Assembly: GCA_028278525.1 (NCBI GenBank)
Contig: JANQEE010000069.1
Span: forward strand, 1 to 64,000
Direction: 5' to 3'
DNA: 64,000 bases
DNA from: Minwuiaceae bacterium
Lineage (GTDB): Bacteria > Pseudomonadota > Alphaproteobacteria > Minwuiales > Minwuiaceae
Shown here: positions 1 through 8,174 of the stretch, in pieces
Layout: the number at the start of each line of letters is the position of its first letter
Position numbering within the stretch: position 1 is the stretch's first letter
The notes under the pieces: model-generated
Database searches by the model: none
What the model saw: the letters and a program-made list of their open reading frames with translations, nothing else
Told to the model about the DNA's origin: nothing
Made by a program: the position numbers and the translations under genes

Positions 1-80
1 AGCGACCGCAACGTGCCGCTTGCCGGTCTGATCGCCAATCGACCACCCTTGTGTTTGGCCGGCGTTTTCGTTTTGCGTAA

Positions 81-101
81 GCCGCCCCGGGCCGGGGCGG
101 C
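81..101. other. GC-rich palindrome after the DUF2336 gene
   Basis: A near-perfect palindrome with 10-base arms (GCCGCCCCGG at 81-90, CCGGGGCGGC at 92-101) lies just past the stop codon of the minus-strand DUF2336 gene. Read on the minus strand it is not followed by a T tract, so it may be a transcript-end stabilising hairpin or a weak terminator rather than a classical intrinsic terminator. Confidence 0.35.
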
Positions 102-105
102 GCGA

Positions 106-1227
106 TCAGGCCACGGCGTGCGAGCTGTCGCCGCTCAGCTTGTTGATCAGATAATCGAAGCTCTCGGAATCGAAGCCATCCTCGAAGCTGGTCAGCACCC
201 GCTGGATCATACGGTCGCGGAAACGCTCCCGGTCGCCGGGGCCCCCGTCATACTCGGTCTCATGCAGCACATCGACGGCGGCGCGCACGAACGGGAACAG
301 CCCGGTCGGCATCTCCGCCTTGTCGTAGATGGCGCTTAAGCCCAGTTCGCCGCGGTCGAAAATCAGGGAATGGGCATTTGCGACCGGCACATCGGCCAGC
401 TCGGCGATCGCGGCTTCGAAGAAGTCGATATCGCCGAGGCAAAGCGCCCGCAGGATAATCGTCGGCGTCAGGCGCCCGTTACCCTTCAGCTGCTGCACGA
501 GCTGCAAGGCATCGAGCTCGCCTTCCTTATCCAGCAGGCTGAGCGTCGCGCGCTCGCGGCTTTGCAGAATAAGGTCGGTGGCCATATCGGCCGACATCTC
601 GTGATGGGTGACCAGGTGATCTTTCAGCGCATCGGACACCAGGTTGACCAGCCGCTCGGAGACCGAAACCGGCAGTTCCTGGCGCTTGGCCATCGGGGCG
701 TTGACCCGCTCGCTCTCGCCGAAGTTGTCCAGCACCTTCTGGAACGTGCTCTCGCCGATCTCGGCGTTGTCGTTTTCCATCAGGGTCGCGACGACTTCCT
801 CGCTCTCGCTGTCGGCCAGGGCCTCGGACACGCTTTCGGAAACGGACTCGCGCTTGGCGACGGCGATCTGGTGCCCCTCGGGCTGCGAGCGAACGATCTC
901 GACGAGATCCTCGTCGCTCAGAACGTTGGAGAATTCGAGCACGGGCAGGGCGACTTCCGCGACATCGCCGGCCAGACCCTTCACCACATCGTGCGGGACG
1001 TCGGGATTTTCCTTCAACCGCTCCGACAATGCCTGGCGCACCAGCACCTCGGCGTCCTTGAGCATAAGCCGGAAGATCTCCTCCGCGATTTCCCGCTCCT
1101 GGTCCGTCATGGAGCCAGAGCTGAAACCCTCGGCAACCTTCTCAGCCGTGGCCGCCCGTGTCTCGCCGGACGGATCCTGCAAGAGATTGGCGACATCCGC
1201 CCTCGTCAATGTAATCTCTTCAGCCAC
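106..1227 (-). CDS. DUF2336 domain-containing protein
   Basis: A 373-residue acidic, Leu/Ala/Glu-rich soluble protein without signal peptide or membrane segment. The first ~250 residues are short helical segments of HEAT-like character (for example VLVRQALSERLKENPDVP and LPVLEFSNVLSDEDLVEIV), the usual look of alphaproteobacterial DUF2336 proteins, whose biochemical function is unknown. The reading frame begins at a GTG preceded by GGAACGGAAGG. About 100 bases upstream lies a TTAA-N7-TTAAC site on the gene's own strand, so CtrA-type cell-cycle control is plausible. It is divergent from the rhodanese gene. Family assignment rests on overall pattern and length; I infer no molecular role. Confidence 0.8.
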   Translation of the reverse strand: MAEEITLTRADVANLLQDPSGETRAATAEKVAEGFSSGSMTDQEREIAEEIFRLMLKDAEVLVRQALSERLKENPDVPHDVVKGLAGDVAEVALPVLEFSNVLSDEDLVEIVRSQPEGHQIAVAKRESVSESVSEALADSESEEVVATLMENDNAEIGESTFQKVLDNFGESERVNAPMAKRQELPVSVSERLVNLVSDALKDHLVTHHEMSADMATDLILQSRERATLSLLDKEGELDALQLVQQLKGNGRLTPTIILRALCLGDIDFFEAAIAELADVPVANAHSLIFDRGELGLSAIYDKAEMPTGLFPFVRAAVDVLHETEYDGGPGDRERFRDRMIQRVLTSFEDGFDSESFDYLINKLSGDSSHAVA

Positions 1228-1328
1228 GCCTTCCGTTCCTCCCGTCAGGTGGACTGCCGCAACCCCCGCGAATAACCAAAATTCGGCAGGGAAATTGCCC
1301 TCTACACCATGATTTTGCCTGCTGAGGG

Positions 1329-1343
1329 TTAAACCAGTCTTAA
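1329..1343 (-). promoter_or_regulatory. Candidate CtrA-binding site
   Basis: The minus strand reads TTAA-GACTGGT-TTAAC, an exact match to the alphaproteobacterial CtrA consensus TTAA-N7-TTAAC. It is about 100 bases upstream of the DUF2336 start and 145 bases upstream of the rhodanese start, in their shared divergent region. The match is seen directly; binding is inference. Confidence 0.5.
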
Positions 1344-1488
1344 GAAGACGGACGAATTAGGCCATCTGTTCGAGTACGGGGCGGTGACGGCCCGCCGGCA
1401 GCGCGGCTCACGGACATGTGAGCGCCGGTGCGTTGCGCCGGTGTAGGCCCTGGGCCAAGGATACCGCGACACTATCGGGAGTTCGCCT

Positions 1489-1980
1489 TTGACCCGACCC
1501 GGATTGATCGCGTGGACCGCCGTATCCGCCCTGATCGTCGCCGGCCTTCTGGCAGTCGCCGGGCCGCCCTTTCCGGGCACATCCGGCGAAACGAAAAACA
1601 TCGCCGCCGCGGCGGGCCCGATCGAGCCGAGCCGGGCCTATGAAGAGGCCAAGACCGGCCGGCTTCTGTTGATCGACATCCGGACGCCCGGCGAATGGCG
1701 GGCCACCGGACTGCCCGAGGGAGCGGCGCGAAGCGACTGGTGGCAATCCGGCGGCCGGAAGAAATTCCTACAGGATATTCTGGCGCTGACCGATTCCGAC
1801 AAGACCCGTCCGATCGCCCTGATCTGCGCCCGCGGCGGCCGCAGCAGCAACGCGTTGAGGTACCTGAGCGAGAACGGCTTCACCGCCGTCCACGATGTGG
1901 GGGAAGGCATGCTGGGCAGCCGGAGCGGACCCGGCTGGCTGGCCCGCAAGCTGCCGACAACCCCATGTGCGTCATGTTGA
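1489..1980 (+). CDS. Membrane-anchored rhodanese-like sulfurtransferase
   Basis: A 163-residue protein with one N-terminal hydrophobic segment (about residues 7-25) acting as a membrane anchor or uncleaved signal, followed by a single rhodanese domain. The domain shows the conserved LIDIRTPGEW strand near residue 62 and the active-site loop LICARGGRSS, where Cys would carry the persulfide (CxxGxRS pattern). The domain probably faces the periplasm. It opens at TTG after a weak GGGA. The next gene downstream is a periplasmic cytochrome c about 100 bases away on the same strand; a shared redox or sulfur role is possible but unproven. Confidence 0.85.
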   Translation: MTRPGLIAWTAVSALIVAGLLAVAGPPFPGTSGETKNIAAAAGPIEPSRAYEEAKTGRLLLIDIRTPGEWRATGLPEGAARSDWWQSGGRKKFLQDILALTDSDKTRPIALICARGGRSSNALRYLSENGFTAVHDVGEGMLGSRSGPGWLARKLPTTPCASC

Positions 1981-2083
1981 CTGGTTACGCCTGACATCTT
2001 TTCATGCTATGAGCCATGCCGCTGACGGTCGTTGCCAGTACTGCGGAGCGATCTATCTCAGGGAGTCGACGATTGGGAAAGGA

Positions 2084-2470
2084 ATGTCGATGAAACTACG
2101 TTTCTTGATTGCCATGGCCGCTGCCGGCGTCGTTACGCTGGGGTCCGCCGCGATGGCCGCGGATGGCGACCCGGCCAAGGGCAAAAAGGTCTTCAACAAG
2201 TGCAAGGCCTGCCACGTGGTGAATGCCGAGAAGAACCGCGTGGGTCCTCACCTGAAGGGCCTGATCGGCCGCGTGGCCGGGACCGTCGAAGGCTATAAGT
2301 ATTCGAAGGCCAACAAGGAATCGGGCATCACCTGGACCGAAGAGGTGCTGTTCGAGTACCTGGAAAATCCGAAGAAGTACCTCAAGGGCACCAAGATGGC
2401 CTTCCCGGGCCTGAGAAAGGAAAAAGACCGCTGGGACGTGATCGCCTACATGAAACAGGAAGGCGGCTGA
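2084..2470 (+). CDS. Periplasmic class I cytochrome c
   Basis: A 128-residue c-type cytochrome. A Sec signal peptide (MSMKLRFLIAMAAAGV, cleavage likely after SAAMA near residue 25) precedes a mature domain with one CKACH haem-binding motif near residue 41 and a methionine ligand in the C-terminal KMAFPGL segment. The final helix (DRWDVIAYMKQ) is typical of soluble cytochromes c2/c552 that shuttle electrons to terminal oxidases or reductases. The frame is open 189 bases further upstream, but the signal peptide fixes the start at 2084 (or the ATG two codons later). The gene is followed directly by a strong intrinsic terminator. Confidence 0.92.
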   Translation: MSMKLRFLIAMAAAGVVTLGSAAMAADGDPAKGKKVFNKCKACHVVNAEKNRVGPHLKGLIGRVAGTVEGYKYSKANKESGITWTEEVLFEYLENPKKYLKGTKMAFPGLRKEKDRWDVIAYMKQEGG

Positions 2471-2496
2471 CGCCCGAAGGATCGCGGTTTCAAGTC

Positions 2497-2527
2497 AACC
2501 CCCGCGCCTGAAGGCGCGGGGGTTTTC
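2497..2527. terminator. Bidirectional intrinsic terminator
   Basis: A perfect 12-bp stem (AACCCCCGCGCC / GGCGCGGGGGTT) with a TGAA loop is followed by TTC on the plus strand and carries A residues on the other side. It sits between the convergent cytochrome c and uspA genes and can serve both. Confidence 0.88.
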
Positions 2528-2536
2528 ATTTCAGGA

Positions 2537-2965
2537 TCAGTCGCGGACAACCAGCACCGAAATATTGGCGTGACGGACCACGCGGGCCGCGTTGGGGCCA
2601 AGCAGGTAATCCTGCAGCTCCGGACGGTGCGACGCCATCAGGATCAGGTCGGCGCCGACATCCTTGGCCACGCGCAGGATCTCGCCGTAGACCGTGCCTT
2701 CAGCGACGATATGCTGGACCTTGATATCGGACGGCACCTTGTCGGCCACGAAGGCATGGAGCTGCTTATCGGCCCCTTCCCGCGCCTTGCTCTCGAAATC
2801 CTTCGGGAAGTAGCCGGCGACGATGGGCAGGCCGAAATCCGGCAGCACCGTCATGACGTGCAGGTTGGCGCCGAATGCCTTGCAGTATTCGAGCGCGGTG
2901 GGCAGAGCCTTCTGCCACGAACTCTCGTGGTTCAGGTCGACGGGCAGCAAAATGTCCTTATACAT
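2537..2965 (-). CDS. Universal stress protein UspA family, TRAP-associated
   Basis: A 142-residue single-domain Usp protein: N-terminal MYKDILLPVDL strand, and a C-terminal ATP-binding loop that deviates somewhat from the canonical G-x2-G-x9-G-(S/T) (LMASHRPELQDYLLGPNAARVVRHANISVLVV). Its GGAGGAT ribosome site lies just before the ATG, 12 bases after the TRAP permease stop, so it is the last gene of the TRAP operon. A precedent is TeaD of Halomonas elongata, a Usp encoded with the TeaABC ectoine TRAP transporter that modulates uptake. A similar regulatory role here is inferred from context. Confidence 0.9.
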   Translation of the reverse strand: MYKDILLPVDLNHESSWQKALPTALEYCKAFGANLHVMTVLPDFGLPIVAGYFPKDFESKAREGADKQLHAFVADKVPSDIKVQHIVAEGTVYGEILRVAKDVGADLILMASHRPELQDYLLGPNAARVVRHANISVLVVRD

Positions 2966-2977
2966 GGCGATCCTCCA

Positions 2978-5581
2978 TCAAGCCGTGGCGAGTTCGCGGC
3001 CGCGACGGCCACGCTGCAGGAAGGCGACCAGACCCAGCAGCAGGAACGCCGGCAGATAGAATACTTCCGCCGGCATGCGTTCGGCCGGAACCTTGACCGA
3101 CAGGACCTTCCAGTCGAAGTCGAGCCCGGCCTTTTCCGCCGGCGTGTCGAAGCCGATATTGTCGACCAGCATCGCGCCGTCCTCCTCGCGCAACTCCAGC
3201 CCGGCGCCGGTGAGACGCGCCACACCATCGCCATCGGCCGGCAGCGGCAAGATGATCTGCTTGTTGATGATCTTGCCGGTCGCCATGTCCTCGCCTTCGA
3301 CCTGGAGCCGCAGGTCCGCCTCGCCCTCGATCCCGTCGATGACGGAGAAGACCTGCTTGCCGTCATGCACATCGAACGGCGCCTGCACCTGGTCCAGCCA
3401 ATAGCCGGGGCGGAACAGGGTGAACGCGATCAACAGCAACGCCACCGACTCCCATTTTCGGCTTCGGGCCACGAAATAGCCCTGCGTGGCGGCGGCGAAT
3501 ATCAGCATCGCCACCACCGCAATGACAATCGTAACCACCAGATCGACGGGGCCATTGATCCCGATCAAAAGCAGCTTGGTGTTGAAAATGAAGATGAACG
3601 GCAACGCCGCCGTCCGCATCGAGTAGAAAAACGCCTGGAAACCGGTCTTGATCGGATCGGCCCCGGATACCGCGGCGGCCGCGAACGACGCCAAGCCGAC
3701 CGGCGGCGTCACATCCGCCATGATACCGAAGTAGAAGACGAACAGATGCACGGCGATGAGCGGCACGATCAACCCGCTCTGCGCACCGAGCTCGACCACC
3801 ACGCCGGCCATCAGCGACGAGACCACAATGTAGTTGGCCGTGGTCGGCAGACCCATGCCGAGGATCAGGCTGATGATGGCGACGAAGATCAGCATCAGGA
3901 TGACGTTGCCGCCGGAAATGACCTCGACGAATTCGGTCATGACCTGACCGATGCCGGTCAGGCTGACGGTGCCGACGATGATGCCGGCCGCGGCAGTGGC
4001 GACGCCGATGCCGATCATGTTGCGGGCGCCGGCGATCAGGCCGTCGATCAGTTCGTCGAAACCCCGCCGCACGGCCGCGCCCATCGCGCCGTCGCCGCGA
4101 AACGCGCTGTAGATCGGCCGCTGGGTCAGCAGGATGAAGATCATCAATGCCGATGCCCAGAATGCCGACAGGCCGGGCGACAGACGCTCGATCATCAAAC
4201 ACCAGATCAGCACGATGATCGGCAGCAGGAAGTGCAATCCCGTCCTGGATGTCGGACCGAATTCCGGCAGCTCGACAACCGGCGAATTCGGGTCGTCCAG
4301 CTCCAGTTCCGGATACTTGGCGGCAAACCGCATCAGGGCGACGTAAACCACGCCGATAACAATCGCGATGACGTAGGAGGCGCCGTCACCGAACAGCTGC
4401 TTGACCCAGCCGACGCCGAAATAGACGGCGGCGACGAGTATGGCCGTCGCGATGATGCCGATGGCGAAACCGTTGACCCGCTGCAACAGGGTTTTCGCCG
4501 CGCCGCGCGACGGCAGTCCCTGCATGTTCGCCTTCAACGCTTCCAAATGCACGATGTAGAGCAGGGCGATATAGGAGATCACGGCGGGCAGGAAGGCGTG
4601 CTTGATCACCTCTACGTAAGAGATGCCGACATACTCGACCATCAGGAAGGCGGCCGCGCCCATCACCGGCGGCATGATCTGCCCGTTCACCGACGAGGCA
4701 ACCTCCACGGCGCCCGCCTTCTCGCCCGAGAAGCCGACGCGCTTCATCAGCGGGATGGTGAAGGTGCCGGTCGTCACCGTGTTGGCGATGGACGAGCCGG
4801 AAATAAGGCCGGTCATGCCCGACGCCAGGACGGCCGCCTTGGCCGGTCCGCCGCGCATATGGCCGAGCAGCGAAAATGCGACCTGGATGAAATAGTTGCC
4901 CGCGCCGGCCTTATCCAGCAGCGAGCCGAACAGGACGAAGAGAAACACGAAGCTGGTCGAAACGCCGAGCGCGATGCCGAACACGCCCTCCGTCGTCAGC
5001 CACTGGTGCGACATCGCCTTGGCGAACGAGGCGCCCTTCCAGGCGATCACATCCGGCGCCAGATGGCCGAAGAACACATAGGTCAGGAAGACCGCGGCCA
5101 CCACCATCAACGGCGGGCCGAGGGCGCGGCGGGTCGCTTCGAGCAGCAGAACCATGCCGATGCCGGCGGTCCACAGGTCCATCTGGTTCGGGTTGCCGGG
5201 CCGGTCGGACAGCGACCCGTAGAACAGAAACAGATAGCCGGCGCAAAACGCCCCGGCCAGCGCCATGACCCAATCCTGGATCGGAATCCTGTCGCGCGGG
5301 CTGCGCTTCATGGCCGGATAGGCGAGGAAGGCGAGGAAGACGGCCAAAGCCAGATGAATCGAGCGCGCCTGCGTGTCGTTCAGGACCGGAATGATGTTGG
5401 CCACCATGAACGGCAGCGGCGATGCGTACCAAAGCTGGAACAGGGACCAGGCCAGCGCGACGCCAAGCAGTATCTTGGAACTCAGGCCGGACGGCGCGCG
5501 AGCCCCCGTGTCGGTCGACGCAACCAAATCCTGCAGCGCATCGTCGGACATCGGATCTTTGTCGGTTTTCTGATCACTCAT
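2978..5581 (-). CDS. TRAP transporter fused permease (4TM-12TM), DUF3394 C-terminus
   Basis: An 867-residue integral membrane protein fusing the small (DctQ-like) and large (DctM-like) TRAP subunits, as in TAXI-type transporters. After a polar N-terminus of ~30 residues come many hydrophobic helices. Family segments include GNYFIQVAFSLLGHMRGG, SGSSIANTVTTGTFTIPLM and GMGLPTTANYIV. After the last helical bundle a ~110-residue soluble segment (from about residue 715) matches DUF3394 and ends with one more hydrophobic helix. It would drive Na+- or H+-coupled uptake of an organic acid or similar solute delivered by the two TAXI proteins encoded upstream. Substrate cannot be read from sequence. 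Confidence 0.93.
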   Translation of the reverse strand: MSDQKTDKDPMSDDALQDLVASTDTGARAPSGLSSKILLGVALAWSLFQLWYASPLPFMVANIIPVLNDTQARSIHLALAVFLAFLAYPAMKRSPRDRIPIQDWVMALAGAFCAGYLFLFYGSLSDRPGNPNQMDLWTAGIGMVLLLEATRRALGPPLMVVAAVFLTYVFFGHLAPDVIAWKGASFAKAMSHQWLTTEGVFGIALGVSTSFVFLFVLFGSLLDKAGAGNYFIQVAFSLLGHMRGGPAKAAVLASGMTGLISGSSIANTVTTGTFTIPLMKRVGFSGEKAGAVEVASSVNGQIMPPVMGAAAFLMVEYVGISYVEVIKHAFLPAVISYIALLYIVHLEALKANMQGLPSRGAAKTLLQRVNGFAIGIIATAILVAAVYFGVGWVKQLFGDGASYVIAIVIGVVYVALMRFAAKYPELELDDPNSPVVELPEFGPTSRTGLHFLLPIIVLIWCLMIERLSPGLSAFWASALMIFILLTQRPIYSAFRGDGAMGAAVRRGFDELIDGLIAGARNMIGIGVATAAAGIIVGTVSLTGIGQVMTEFVEVISGGNVILMLIFVAIISLILGMGLPTTANYIVVSSLMAGVVVELGAQSGLIVPLIAVHLFVFYFGIMADVTPPVGLASFAAAAVSGADPIKTGFQAFFYSMRTAALPFIFIFNTKLLLIGINGPVDLVVTIVIAVVAMLIFAAATQGYFVARSRKWESVALLLIAFTLFRPGYWLDQVQAPFDVHDGKQVFSVIDGIEGEADLRLQVEGEDMATGKIINKQIILPLPADGDGVARLTGAGLELREEDGAMLVDNIGFDTPAEKAGLDFDWKVLSVKVPAERMPAEVFYLPAFLLLGLVAFLQRGRRGRELATA

Positions 5582-5682
5582 CCTGGTTCCTTTCCTCTCC
5601 CCGTCAATCCGGGCCGTCTTGGCGTTATGGTTCGGTCGTCCGGCTTCTTCCGTTGGTCAGACCGGTTGGACCATGGCCCGAT

Positions 5683-6654
5683 TCACAATAGCCCCTGTTC
5701 CCTGTAGTAACGCTCCGCCCCCGCATGCAGCGGCGCCGACAATCCGTCCCGAACCATGCGGGCCGGATCCAGGCCGACGAATGCCGGGTGAAACCGCTTA
5801 AATCCCTGAAGACCGTCGAACACCGTCTTGACGACCCGATAGATGACGCCGGCATCGACCTTGGCCGAGCTGACCACGGTCGCCATGACGCCGAAGGTGG
5901 TGACCGGCTCCGGATTGCCGCCGTAGAGGCCGCCCGGCACCTGGGTGTAGGCGTAGTACGGATTCTCGTCGACCAGGGTGTCGATCTCCGGCCCCTTCAC
6001 TTCGACGATGACGGCCTGGCATAAATTCGCCGCCTGCCTGACCGACGGGTTGGGATGGCCGACGGTATAGATCATCGCCTGGACACGGTTGTGGCAAAGC
6101 GCCAGCGACTGTTGCGACGCCGGCAGCTCGTTGGCCAGGGAGAACACGCTTTTGTCCCAGCCCATCGCCCGCATCACCACTTCCATCGTGGCGCGCTGAC
6201 CGGAGCCCGGATTGCCGATATTGACCGCGCGGCCGGCCAGGTCGCCGAGCGACCGAATGCCGGAGTCCCGGCGCGCGACGACCGTGAACGGCTCGCCATG
6301 CACCGAGAACAGCGCGCGAAGGTCTGAATCGGCGTTCGCATCGGCGAACGGACCGCTGCCCTTAACGGCATGGAACTGCCAGTCGGACTGGGCCACGGCG
6401 ATCTGCATGTCGCCGGCGCGCAGGCCTTTCAAATTGAAGATCGATCCGGCCGTCGACAAGGCCTGACAATTCAGCCCGTGCGACGCCGAGCCGGCATTCA
6501 CCAGCCGGCAAATGCCGCGGCCGACCTGAAAATAGACACCGGACGTCGACCCCGTGCCGATCGTGAGATCGGCGCCGGACACCGTCGTCCCGCCGTAGGC
6601 GATCAATCCCGACGTCGCGACGGCAGCGAGGATTAAACGAAACCGATTTTGCAC
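5683..6654 (-). CDS. TAXI-family TRAP solute-binding protein (copy 2)
   Basis: A 323-residue periplasmic binding protein with a Sec signal (MQNRFRLILAAVATSGLIAY) and the TAXI signature GTGSTSGVYFQVGRGICRLV right after it. The central [15 protein letters not shown] segment and the TVGHPNPSVRQAA region are also typical. It starts with GTG. It is clearly paralogous to the next gene upstream (7763-6780): both share the same block order and C-terminus ([16 protein letters not shown] versus [16 protein letters not shown]). It lies 101 bases before the permease. It may present a second substrate to the same permease; that is inference. Confidence 0.92.
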   Translation of the reverse strand: MQNRFRLILAAVATSGLIAYGGTTVSGADLTIGTGSTSGVYFQVGRGICRLVNAGSASHGLNCQALSTAGSIFNLKGLRAGDMQIAVAQSDWQFHAVKGSGPFADANADSDLRALFSVHGEPFTVVARRDSGIRSLGDLAGRAVNIGNPGSGQRATMEVVMRAMGWDKSVFSLANELPASQQSLALCHNRVQAMIYTVGHPNPSVRQAANLCQAVIVEVKGPEIDTLVDENPYYAYTQVPGGLYGGNPEPVTTFGVMATVVSSAKVDAGVIYRVVKTVFDGLQGFKRFHPAFVGLDPARMVRDGLSAPLHAGAERYYREQGLL

Positions 6655-6744
6655 CGCACGCCCTCCCCCATCCTGATCCGGGTTCGACCGCCGTTTGCCG
6701 GCAGCGCCCGGACTTCCTAAGTAAGACGCGACACGAAAGGCAGG

Positions 6745-6771
6745 CGGGCGGAGGGAACGCCCCTCCGCCCG
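6745..6771. other. Intercistronic hairpin between the two TAXI genes
   Basis: A perfect 11-bp inverted repeat (CGGGCGGAGGG at 6745-6755, CCCTCCGCCCG at 6761-6771) with a 5-base loop and no T tract. Between two genes of one operon it more likely stabilises or partly attenuates the upstream binding-protein message than terminates it. Confidence 0.6.
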
Positions 6772-6779
6772 TAACAGAG

Positions 6780-7763
6780 CTACATCCAGCCCTTTTCTTT
6801 GTAGTACTTCGCGGCGCCGTCATGCAGCGGGGCAGACAGGCCGTCCTTGATCATCTGCTCCGGCTTCAGAACCGAGAACGCCGGGTGCAGCTTCTTGAAG
6901 GTGTCGAAGTTCTCGAACACCGCCTTGACGACTTCGTAGACCGTGTCGGACGGCGTTGCGGTCGAGGACACGAAGGTGGCGCCGACGCCGAAGGTCGTGA
7001 CGTCGCGGTCGGTGCCGCGATACATGCCGCCCGGGATCACCGCGGTCCGGTAGTAGGAGTTGTCGCCCACCAGTTTCTCGATCGCGGAACCGGTCACGTC
7101 GACCAGAACGGCGTCGCAGCTGGTGGTCGCTTCCTTGATCGAACCGCTGGGATGGCCGACGGTGAAGATCATGGCGTCGATCTTGTTGTCGCAGAGCGCC
7201 TGCGCCTGCTCGGACGACTTGAGCTCCGACGCGAGCGCGAAGTCCGACGTGGACCAGCCAAGGGCGTTCAGGACGACGTCCATCGTGCCGCGCTGACCCG
7301 AGCCCGGATTGCCGATATTGACGCGCTTGCCTTTCAGGTCGTCGAACTTGACGATGCCGGAATCGGCCCGGGCGACCACGGTGAACGGCTCCGGATGTAC
7401 CGAGAAGACGGCGCGCAGGTCTTTATTAGCGCCGGCATCCTGGAACTTGCTGGTGCCGTTGTAGGCATGGAACTGCCAGTCCGACTGGGCGACGCCCATG
7501 TCCAGCTCGCCCTGGCGGATGGTGTTCAGGTTGTAGACCGAACCGCCCGTGCTCTCGACCGAGCAGCGGATGTTGTGCTCCTTGCGGCCACGATTGACCA
7601 GACGGCAGATCGCGCCGCCGGTCGGATAGTACACGCCGGTCACGCCGCCGGTACCGATGGTGATGAACTTCTGGTCCTGCGCGGTCGCAACCGAGGCAGA
7701 CCCGGCGAACCAGGCGCCCGCGGCCACCAGGGCCGCCGCTGTGGTCAACAAACGTTTCGTCAT
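6780..7763 (-). CDS. TAXI-family TRAP solute-binding protein (copy 1)
   Basis: A 327-residue periplasmic binding protein, first gene of the TRAP operon. The Sec signal ([19 protein letters not shown], cleavage near ATAQD) is followed by the TAXI motif [20 protein letters not shown] and [15 protein letters not shown]. Length is normal for the family. TAXI proteins capture substrates such as glutamate, 2-oxoglutarate or other acids, but the ligand here is unknown. A strong 20-bp palindrome 75-95 bases upstream of its ATG is a candidate operator. Confidence 0.93.
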   Translation of the reverse strand: MTKRLLTTAAALVAAGAWFAGSASVATAQDQKFITIGTGGVTGVYYPTGGAICRLVNRGRKEHNIRCSVESTGGSVYNLNTIRQGELDMGVAQSDWQFHAYNGTSKFQDAGANKDLRAVFSVHPEPFTVVARADSGIVKFDDLKGKRVNIGNPGSGQRGTMDVVLNALGWSTSDFALASELKSSEQAQALCDNKIDAMIFTVGHPSGSIKEATTSCDAVLVDVTGSAIEKLVGDNSYYRTAVIPGGMYRGTDRDVTTFGVGATFVSSTATPSDTVYEVVKAVFENFDTFKKLHPAFSVLKPEQMIKDGLSAPLHDGAAKYYKEKGWM

Positions 7764-8174
7764 AACTTCGCTCCTTCAGACTTCCCAATTGACATCGACT
7801 TGTCGCCGTGAGCCCCGAGGTCAACCAGACCGCTACGACGACCGCCAAGGCGGTCGTACGTACGGGAGGCACGGCCAAGCCCGGCATCGACCTGCGTTCG
7901 ACGCAAAATCTACCGAGCACGCATCAGTGGATGGCTTCCAGCTAGTTTGTCGCCTCCTACCCATACCGCCGATTTTCAGCGGTTTCCTTTTTTCCTGTTT
8001 TACCCTTGTTCCGTTGAACGCGTTAGTAAGGGTTTCTACTGATACGATTTCCTGGACGGCATCCATCCGCTCCTCCCTGGGGCGGAACATCCCGCCAGGC
8101 ACAGTCATCCGCGGATATAACCGCGTTACGTTACATGCATAAACCTTTTTTGCGGTTTTTACGGATGACGATCG
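7764..8174. other. 411-base intergenic region upstream of the TRAP operon
   Basis: No convincing gene. The minus strand has a short frame from ATG at 8066 (MDAVQEIVSVETL...) with a GGAGG upstream that soon turns into Trp/Arg/Cys-rich sequence unlike a protein; I do not call it. The region holds the 7838-7857 palindrome and T-rich tracts (7978-8000, 8145-8160) that could contribute to termination of the aminotransferase transcript and the promoter of the TRAP operon. Confidence 0.5.
7838..7857. promoter_or_regulatory. 20-bp perfect palindrome, candidate TRAP-operon operator
   Basis: ACGACCGCC-AA-GGCGGTCGT is a perfect two-fold symmetric site whose near edge is 75 bases upstream of the first TAXI start codon. 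The size and centre-to-centre symmetry suit a dimeric GntR, TetR or LacI-type repressor. No regulator gene is adjacent on the TRAP side. Confidence 0.4.

Noticed and set aside
2570-5707. Very long plus-strand open frame (1045 residues) opposite the TRAP permease
   Set aside because: It is a mirror of the codon-biased permease gene: His/Gln/Arg/Asp-rich with no domain signal, while the minus frame is a clear TRAP permease.
7833-8066. Short minus-strand frame starting MDAVQEIVSVETL with a GGAGG site
   Set aside because: After about 30 residues it becomes Arg/Trp/Cys-rich and overlaps the palindrome region; no homology signal that I can see.
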